This document shows positions 56,569 through 64,000 of a stretch of DNA of 64,000 nt, one piece after another. Source of the DNA: Vanessa cardui (Eukaryota > Arthropoda > Insecta > Lepidoptera > Nymphalidae). The position numbers and the translations under genes are program-made. Positions within the stretch are counted from its first letter, which is position 1; the number at the start of each line of letters is the position of its first letter. The DNA is taken from NCBI RefSeq assembly GCF_905220365.1, contig NC_061131.1:14545318-14609317 (forward strand). The letters are read 5' to 3'. The notes under the pieces are model-generated. The model saw nothing but the letters and a program-made list of their open reading frames with translations, made no database searches and was not told where the DNA came from.

Positions 56569-57296
56569 ATGAAGTGTACGGTTAATTTGTCAACATGGAA
56601 TGTAATTATGGTCGCCGTCTTATCGCTGTGCGGCAGCATTCTTGCAGGTGAGAACAGGCTATTTATTGACTCAGATAGAGTAGTATCTAAGTGGATCTGA
56701 TTGTGAAACCTCATATCGTCAAGCGCTACTGAACTTTAGAACTAAGATGTTATATCCGTTGCGCTTGGATGGAGTTCGGGCTCACTCATCCTTTAATCCG
56801 GAGCACCACATTGTTGATACCAACCCATCTTTTTTTTCACTGGAAAAACGCTTTACGCGCTTCCCCCACCTGATGAAAAGTGGGGGGGGGGGCTGGTACT
56901 CCCCGGATGCCGAGTGCGTCCAGGACCACCGGGTTTACCGACTAAAAGGCCAGCGGTACCCTCACCGTCTCTCGGTGGGCGCCACTATATTTGAAGTCCC
57001 AACCAAGCCAGATCACTTTATTCATAATCGATTGACAAACAACTAAACCAGAAGATTGAGATGGTACTTTTTAAAATTAGGCTTAAAGTTTACTTCTACT
57101 TTACTATCTTACCACTGACTTTTATGTTTCGTTCTTTATTTTTTGTAACTTTAATTAATTCTAATATTTTTCCGCAGAGTTTTGTGTTGTGGCTGAAAAC
57201 TGTATTGAGGCTTGCAGAAGAATGTGCCCATCCTCTGCGTATACGATGTGCTACAACTCACAATGCTACTGCCAAGCTGTGTCAGGATTAGGATAG
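56569..57296 (+). CDS. secreted CS-alpha-beta-like cysteine-rich peptide 4 (65 aa), two exons
   Basis: Exon 1 (56569-56647, 79 nt, the same length as in gene 3) gives MKCTVNLSTWNVIMVAVLSL, a signal peptide with cleavage likely before EFC. A phase-1 GT-AG intron follows, then exon 2 (57178-57296). The mature peptide has seven cysteines spaced C-x5-C-x3-C-x3-C-x7-C-x4-C-x-C and ends in a short QAVSGLG tail. Net charge about -1. An in-frame ATG at 56551 would add six residues, but it lies before the expected transcription start and breaks alignment with gene 3. The intron contains a GC-rich retroelement fragment with an 11-base G run. It lies 1.15 kb downstream of gene 3, in the same direction. 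Confidence 0.8.
56840..57010. repeat. repeat I fragment in intron of peptide gene 4
   Basis: GC-rich block with an 11-base G run (56882-56892), then ggatgccgagtgcgtccagg and ccagcggtaccctcaccgtc, shared in part with 35870-35930. Probably debris of a retroelement. The 99-codon open frame across it (56747-57046) is not a gene. Confidence 0.45.
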
Positions 57297-58079
57297 TACA
57301 AGCAATGCCCAACAATTTTACTTTTTTTCATTTAATTGAGTGTTTTACATATATTACACGATGTGTTAATATAAATAATTTGTATGTATCAATTTAACTT
57401 GTTCAATTTTTATTATTTTATTTGTTAATATGTTAATCAGACTGAATATTCTTACACACTAACTGTGTAATGATTCCAATCATCATTGACATGATAAATT
57501 AAAAGCCATAGTATATGCCATAGCCATAGCCATTGGCCTAGTATCTCCTCTTCTTGGAAAAGGTCCTTCCACAATTCGGATTGGTAAAGGCACTTTATAG
57601 TATTATTCAGCGCCGACCATAAAATTAGACTCTTCGAAGGACCCGCAATCTTTCATTACAATTCATTGTCCAACCACTGTGACCCAATCACAGCTCTAAA
57701 ATTAGCGTTTTAATAAGAAATAAAATTAATGAAAACTTTGCTACACATAATATTTATAAGGATTACAAAGTGTGCAGAATAATAGTATTATTTTGCATTT
57801 AGTTATGTAATAACATAAGGGTAAAATTAAATAGCAAATTATAATTCAGAAATATTATTCCAATGTTGAAATTATTAATTCCATGTTAAATTTCACTGCG
57901 TGAAATATTTTGTATGCATCGTGAAGCGTTCATATTTAATGCTGTTGTTTTTTTTTCTTTTATAGCAGTGTTTGGCTAAATACTGTCATAATTATCAGGC
58001 CACTATTCTAATATTTAAAAAAAAAAAATAAAACAGTTCCAAATTCAAATTCGAGCCGTATTAAAAGTAAACTATCATT

Positions 58080-58380
58080 TCATTAACCTCTATCCACATT
58101 TCGAACGGGCTCCGCATTCATTGCACTTTTCCGATGGCCCTCCAAAGCGGCAGTGATCAAATCAAGCGTTTATTTGTACGGAACCACTCGGCCGTGCGGA
58201 TTCGCGGATCATCCGCGTATATTTGCGGGCTTCGATTTAATCAGAGCATGGAAAAAGCAGGCTATTAAAATGAGCAAAGGCTTCAACGATAGGCCGCTTT
58301 GTGGTCAAGTTTTTGGCTTTGGAAATTGGATCCGGACATTGACTATTTGGTCATCCTTTGTATATATAAAGGTTTAACAC
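58080..58380. other. GC-richer unique island
   Basis: About 300 bases of balanced composition in AT-rich flanks, not repeated in the window. A 74-codon + strand frame (58153-58377) spans it (GTTRPCGFADHPRIFAGF near its start), but it matches no family I know and has no splice signals around it. Either conserved non-coding DNA or an unrecognised exon; I favour the former. Confidence 0.3.
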
Positions 58381-58739
58381 TTTAGCAATAAAACAATCGT
58401 TTTCTTTTATTATATTCGTTTTAAATTTAACTACTTTTAAAATTAGCATTGTGCACATAAGTTTACTATCATGAACTTTCTTTCTAGCAAATTGTTTGAA
58501 TCGGCCATTTTAATTTAACTTTATTATCCTATACATATCTTCTGTAAGTTTATTAAATTGAATTTGAGATCATCCATTGTAACTTAAGACCGCTTAATGT
58601 AAATAAAATGCCATCTGCAATTGCAAATAATTCAAATAAATAGCAGCGGATTATTTACTTTTATATTTGTCATAAATTTTCATGATATACGTTTGAAATG
58701 AATGCAGCCATATATGATATAATTAATTAGAATGTATTC

Positions 58740-58960
58740 GCTGTTAGAGAGTCGATACGTTGACAGTTCCCTGACGAATCATTTTCGCATTTACGCACGT
58801 GCTAATTATTCGATATTTCAGAATCGATATTATTCGATATCGTTGTAAAGTCCTGTATCAATTAACAGAGTGCATCATGGCGGTATTGACAAAGCGGTGT
58901 GTTTGCCCGCAATGAGCTCGGTAATTAGCGCCGAATGGAAGTGAGCCCACTGACAATCTG
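58740..58960. other. GC-richer unique island with ATCGATA-type motifs
   Basis: It contains attcgatatttcagaatcg and atattattcgatatcg, palindromic tATCGATa-like motifs resembling the DREF/BEAF class of insect promoter and insulator sites. A balanced segment atggcggtattgacaaagcg follows. It could be an enhancer or insulator; the inference is from short motifs only. Confidence 0.3.
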
Positions 58961-59023
58961 TTTGATCGAAATTGTGACACAGCTTAAATATATCAGTTAG
59001 ATGTTACGCTCTATGATACAGTT

Positions 59024-59170
59024 AAAAAATGTATTAGTGATAATTATTTATATTTATTGTTCAATTTTAGTCATTATTATTACACTTGACGATTTAAAAA
59101 AAATATTGGTGATAACTATTTACATTTTTTATTCAATTTTAGTGTATCTTCAATATTACAACTTGATGAT
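59024..59170 (+). repeat. imperfect tandem duplication, about 70-base unit
   Basis: aaaaaatgtattagtgataa followed by ttatttatatttattgttca is repeated about 72 bases later as aaaaaaaatattggtgataa, then ctatttacattttttattca; both units contain ttcaattttag and end near acttgatgat/acttgacgat. Two diverged copies. A 61-codon open frame spans both but is low-complexity. Confidence 0.6.
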
Positions 59171-59724
59171 ACTTAGTGGTGTGTAACATATATGTTTTTA
59201 TACTATCAAACTTTCTGTGAATTTTGTCTTACTGGATTAACTATGAAAAATATAAAAATAATATAATTACAAGAAAAAAACAAGCTTTACAGTATGCGCA
59301 TATAATGTGTAATATCGTACCTTTACAGATCATCTTACCTTTAGTCAGTTACTTGTGACCATTTGACATCCAACACTGGCTCAAATATTATTTTAACATA
59401 TTTGTCGATGTTTCTATAAATTAATATTATCATTGTAAAAGCTGCTTTTATATACTCTGTGGCCGCAGTCAGCTTGTTAAATCGCTTCACAAACAAATTG
59501 GTAGCTCATGTATTTCGTATCAACGTGATAGTGTTAACGCGATCTCATTTACGCGATAGGTGACAATTTGTTTCAGGAATTATGTAAAATAAGTATTAAC
59601 CATAATTCCCATTTAAAATATAATAAAACTGTTTAAAGTTTGGGAAATATCACTGTTACTGTTCTAGAATAGCTTTAGTCCCTAATTCGAGTACTGTTAT
59701 TCGTTCGTTGAAAAATACTACTGA

Positions 59725-59870
59725 GTTTCTTGTCGGTTCTTCTCGGTAGTATTTACTTTCCGAACCGGTTTTAGCTTCATTTAATATAATGAAAGTTGTT
59801 TGATAACGTTTCAAAAGTGCTTGTAAAAACCTACTTGAATAAAGTATATTTTGATTTTGATTTGATTTCG
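59725..59870 (+). mobile_element. family-D retroelement tail
   Basis: ttcttgtcggttcttctcgg, actttccgaaccggttttag, gtgcttgtaaaaacctactt and gaataaagtatattttgatt with a repeated (TTTGAT) tail. The best-preserved family-D copy here. Confidence 0.7.
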
Positions 59871-59879
59871 AAGCATTGC

Positions 59880-60056
59880 CAGTTCAAATCTGAGTGATGA
59901 AAATCGAGTACTCAGCGTCGAAGGAAAATATCGTGAGAATATCTGCATGTGTTGGATGTAATTCTGTTACGTGTGTCCCACCAACACGCAGTAGAGCGTC
60001 GGAGTGGATTAAGCTCCAAATCTTTGCTTGAGGTGGAGAGGAGGCCAACATTAATG
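59880..60056 (+). mobile_element. SINE-B remnant
   Basis: gtactcagcgtcgaaggaaa, atctgcatgtgttgg, cccaccaacacgcagtagag and gaggtggagaggaggcc follow SINE-B order with many changes. It abuts the family-D tail. Confidence 0.5.
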
Positions 60057-61542
60057 CATTTTTTAACTTTTCATTTTTAATATAAATATTTATTTTAATA
60101 TCAAAAACTAAATAATTAATTAATCTCATATTATAGGTCTCTATTGAGTGTATATAAAGCTGAAGGCAAAATTATCGAAAAGAGCCAGGTATCCAGAAAT
60201 ATGACCAAAATACTGCTCTCTAAATATAACCAAAATCCATAACAGTAATTTTTATCTTCTGTAGAAAACATTAAGATATAAAATAATGAACAATTATTTC
60301 TCACTCTGAACATCATAAAAGTATATAATATACTTTAAATGCATTATACAATATTCACCGCCCGCGAATAAAAATTTACTCATAATATCAAACTTCAAAT
60401 ATAACAAATATGTTCGAAACATTCAAGGTGAGGTAAATTTATAAAACTCTAAATCACTATAAAAGAAAAACGTTAATTTTATTGCATCCGGAAACCAGAT
60501 ATAAACATTAAATATTAGCCCGTGTATAATACAGCGAAATTCATTATTTTCGCGTTCATTAGGAAATGAATGATGTACGCGTGGGTGGGACATAAAATCG
60601 AGACTTATGTCAGATTAAAATACACAGAGACTACAGTTTGACTAAAACGCTAACATTGTATAGTAAGACACAACTTGGACGTAGCATCGGCAAAATTCGT
60701 AAAACCGATCACTTCCGAATTAAGTACGCTATCCCAAATTATCAATGTTTACTTCTTATGTGAATATGATCTTTACACAAACATAATAACTTGTAATATT
60801 ACATGCTTTCTTGGGTTGAACAGACGCGAGAATCTATAGCGTCGAATAGCGTCAATGTCGCGATAGGGAGCTATTGCTATTGGTTGAATAAATTGGCAGT
60901 AATCGGTTTTATTGAAAATGTCAATACTACATCTAAGTTTTGTCGTACTATATGATAAGAAAGTCAAAGTCAAAAATCTTTATCAAAATAGAAGTGATTA
61001 CACTTTCTTATTGATAGTCAAAAAATCTACCACAGGTTCGAAATATAACACCTCAGACCTGAGAAGAACCGGCGAAGGAAACTCAGCGGGATCCATTTTT
61101 TTTAAGAGTCAATATATCAATAATATTGCTATGTTCCGGTTTGAAGGGTGAGCTGAATATAACTACAGGCATAAAAGGCAAAACATCTCAGTTCCCAAGG
61201 TGAATTAGCAATATAGGGTATGGTTAATATTTCTTACAGCGAATAATCCGCAGGGCTATTACGGTTACAGCATGGCCACTATTGTTATTAAATATTTGTT
61301 GCAAATTGGCAAATTTTGCAGTTGATAAATTAATCAGATTAATAATAATAATAAATAAATTCTTTATTCACGATTAAGAAAGATGCACTAGAAGCGGCCT
61401 TAAATAAACAGATATATTAAGTGGTAGGGGTGTACATAACAGATATAAACATAATACATACAGTGAAATATTAATATATTTAAAATTAAAATAAAATAAT
61501 GTACAGAACTTGATATCTAAAATGCATACACATATGTATGTG

Positions 61543-61606
61543 GTTTGAACCCGCAATCATTGGTTAAGATGCACGCGTTCTAACCACTGCGCCATCTCGA
61601 TTCAGA
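61543..61606 (-). mobile_element. SINE-B head fragment
   Basis: The minus strand reads gagatggcgcagtggttaga and then a gcgggttcaaacc B box. Only the tRNA-like head is present, so this is a fragment rather than a tRNA gene. Confidence 0.55.
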
Positions 61607-64000
61607 CATATGTATTTATTTAATTAGATATATGTGATATATAAAATTAAATTCTCGAGAAAAAAAAGTAGTATAATAAATGCTAAGTCCATAATACTAA
61701 TTTATATATTTTTTTTTATTTGATTTGGCATCAATCCGAAACAAATATTTAATAGCAGCAGTTGCTATGCTATAAAGGTAAGATAAAACAATGTATTTAT
61801 TATGAAAAACAATAACTAAAAAAGTATTTTATCTGAGGTAAAGGACAGATTATAAAAATATATTAGTGTATCACGACATTGACAACGATGTTTGCGGTCT
61901 TTAATTAAAAAAAATAATAAGTTTGAAAATGGAATACATTCCACCAAAACCAAACAGATATGTTATTAACGCGCAAAAAGTGAAGACTAGAAAACGTCCT
62001 AATTGGGACGTTTGCCTTTAGTAATAATACATCATAATTACGTAGTAATCCGTTTTGCGTAATTAAAACATCTAGTTATACCTGTTACTAATTGTTTTTA
62101 TCAAGCTATCCTTTTTAATTTGAACGATATGTAAAAGAAACTAAAATAAACGGTCCCCGGCGCGGCATATTCTTTTCTGTTGTTTAGTATGGATATAACA
62201 TATCTGTTTATTAGAATATCATTGATCAAAAGCATCAGACGTAGTAGTATCCATTTATTTTGTTTCTAATTCAGAGAGCGATTAACGATAACGCGAACCG
62301 TTTTATAGAAGGTTTTATAGGATAATGGGTGGCACAGAGTGGTTTCGCGTGTAACCTCGGCGGGGAACTAAGCCCCTTCCTTTAGTTTTTTACGCCGACT
62401 TCTAGGTGAGTACATTGTATTGCTTCCATTGTTCAGCTCAAATCCGACAGTCGGGGCTCTTATATAACTCTCTTTATTTCTATATGGATGATTATTTTAA
62501 GATGTTTTGTATAGCGGCTGCTGTATCTGTGCTAAAAGTTCAAAATAAAATTTTATAAAGATTATTATTGTAACCTTATAATGTAAATTATAACACGAAT
62601 ATATCGCATAAATCTTAACACGAATTAACTGAAATTGTTACTATATTTTTTCTTTAAAATTAAAAGGAAGCATACGAGAAGTATACTTCTCTAAACATAA
62701 AAATTCATAAATAACGGAGCTTTGTTAACTTCCTTTTGTAAAGTCGGTTAAGAATTAGCATAGATAAACGACAATAACGTGTAATCCTTTGCGATATATT
62801 CCAATGTGTGTGTGTTTGTATACTATAAGACATGATTGAAGCAGATTATATTGATTTTAATAAAAACTCAAAAAATTATAATTGTGTGGGAATATCACAT
62901 TCTTTTTTTTAATAGATTTTTCGTCTTGTATAATTTTTCCGCAAGTAATAGTAATAATTCTAATTTTTTTTTTATAAAAAAATTAATATTGGATAGAAAA
63001 AATCACATGTCGTTTAGGATAGAGCTAGAACAGGTAACTAAGGAGATTTTTTTTATTTCCTTGTTCTTGAGAGAAATTTAATATACATATTATACATTAA
63101 TATATATGTGATACGATAAAGCAACAACTGACCTTGTATCTAATTATGACGTTTAAGATGAAAGCGACAAAAAAACTTTACGAATTAACGTGACGAATTA
63201 TCGTCGTAAAGGAATCAGGTCAGGAAATAATGTGGCTTTTACTATTTTAGTGGGAGCATTGTTTATATATCATTCTATTTTCAAATTTAATTTTTAATCT
63301 GTAACGAACTGAAGAAAATATGAATCGATATAATTAGTAACATTTAAAAAACACATCGCGCAAAATATATTTACTAGCAATGTGAGAGTATACTTTTTTT
63401 GGTCGTTTAACATAAATTTTCAAGAACAAAATGGTGAACTATAAATTAATGTCTTAAGCGGTTCGACGCTGCAAGGGACTGCATTATGGTGTACTTTGAT
63501 AATTTATATGAATATTTCATAGATTTACGACTCTACTGGAGATTGGGTAAAGGTTTTAAGAAATATTGTAAACGTTGTGTTGTGTGTTATGTATGAATAT
63601 TGAATGGCTTGAACTTGATTAACTTTTAAAAATTTGAATTGATAAAAAAGTTACCATGACAAAAATTTGAATATTGTGCGTCATTATAAAAGTTTTTAAT
63701 GTTATCTAAATTTTGTAAGTTCTATTGTTGGTAGGTGTACATTATTAAAAATAGTCATTTTTATAATATTTATATTATTATGTACGAGCTGACTAACTTA
63801 GCCGTGAAATTAGTTTAATATGAAAAACTAGAGAGAAATGTAAAACGTAGAATGAAAACATTATTAATAAAAAATAATTCAGTCCACCTTCTATATCACA
63901 TATAATATATAATGAAAAAAAAAGAATGAGATTTACAGCCTAGCACTCAGTCATGTTCATTCTGGCTCGAATTTTGGAATGGAATCCATAGACGATATTA

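Larger units (their letters stand above)
57297..64000. other. gene-free 3' end of the window
   Basis: No gene recognised and no fifth peptide gene seen: no signal-peptide exon with donor and no CxC-ending exon. It contains unique GC-richer islands (58080-58380 and 58740-58960), a tandem duplication (59024-59170), a family-D tail (59725-59870), a SINE-B remnant (59880-60056), a minus-strand family-D tail (60960-61095), a SINE-A fragment (61120-61280) and a SINE-B head (61543-61606). A GC-richer segment with a donor-like ctaggtgagtac lies near 62330-62410. The last kilobases are plain AT-rich. Confidence 0.55.

Noticed and set aside
48226..57296. Multi-domain X-tox-type immune protein (tandem CS-alpha-beta motifs in one gene)
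   Set aside because: Each unit has its own signal-peptide exon, stop codon and TATA box, and one is on the opposite strand; these are separate genes.
58153..58377. 74-codon frame in a GC-rich island
   Set aside because: No family signature and no flanking splice sites; kept only as a unique island.
62330..62420. Possible 5' exon with donor ctaggtgagtac
   Set aside because: No start codon with a convincing frame and no matching acceptor in the remaining 1.6 kb; it could belong to a gene beyond the window, but this is unsupported.
1..64000. CRISPR array or prokaryotic mobile system
   Set aside because: No regularly spaced direct repeats with unique spacers; the content is eukaryotic throughout.

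Overview
The window looks like lepidopteran, probably nymphalid butterfly, nuclear DNA. It is AT-rich, the genes are interrupted by small GT-AG introns, and it carries repeat types common in butterfly genomes: tRNA-headed SINEs, Helitron-like elements ending CTAG|T, and a Jockey/CR1-type LINE. There are no prokaryotic operons, rRNA genes or CRISPR arrays.

Layout. (1) 1-31 kb: no convincing gene. AT-rich DNA is peppered with SINEs, Helitron-like fragments and LINE tails, including a striking foldback element with two 225-bp arms (18670-19269). About a dozen short GC-richer, non-repeated islands resemble conserved non-coding or regulatory DNA, as expected of a large intron or intergenic regulatory landscape. 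(2) 31279-37215: a complete ten-exon gene for a 477-residue DEG/ENaC (pickpocket-type) sodium-channel subunit, + strand, with all splice phases consistent and several transposons in its introns. (3) About 37.83-40.94 kb: a dead non-LTR retrotransposon (endonuclease plus reverse transcriptase) just downstream; 5'-truncated tails of the same family lie near 15.9, 22.1, 26.7 and 30.2 kb. (4) 41-48 kb: gene-free, repeat-rich. (5) 48.2-57.3 kb: a cluster of four tiny two-exon genes for secreted cysteine-rich peptides of 58-90 residues (three on +, one on -). They share one framework, C-x5-C-x3-C-x11-C-x4-C-x-C, typical of the cysteine-stabilised alpha-beta (CS-alpha-beta, defensin-like) fold. Three carry the same extra cysteine inside the x11 loop, and all four have an odd number of mature cysteines. 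Inside the cluster, at 49889-51118, lies a deleted DNA transposon with 28-bp inverted repeats, an 8-bp target duplication and the stump of a THAP-type DNA-binding domain. (6) 57.3-64 kb: gene-free, with two GC-rich islands and repeats.

The peptide cluster is the most interesting system. The genes share exon structure (a signal-peptide exon, a phase-1 intron, one cysteine-rich exon) and a TATA element close upstream of each start. Two neighbours have very similar signal peptides, so the array grew by duplication. Predicted mature charges are near neutral or acidic, unlike classical cationic defensins, and the odd cysteine counts suggest disulfide-linked dimers. The short exons and two-exon structure make such genes easy for ORF-based annotation to miss. 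All assignments are from reading the sequence; no database search was possible.
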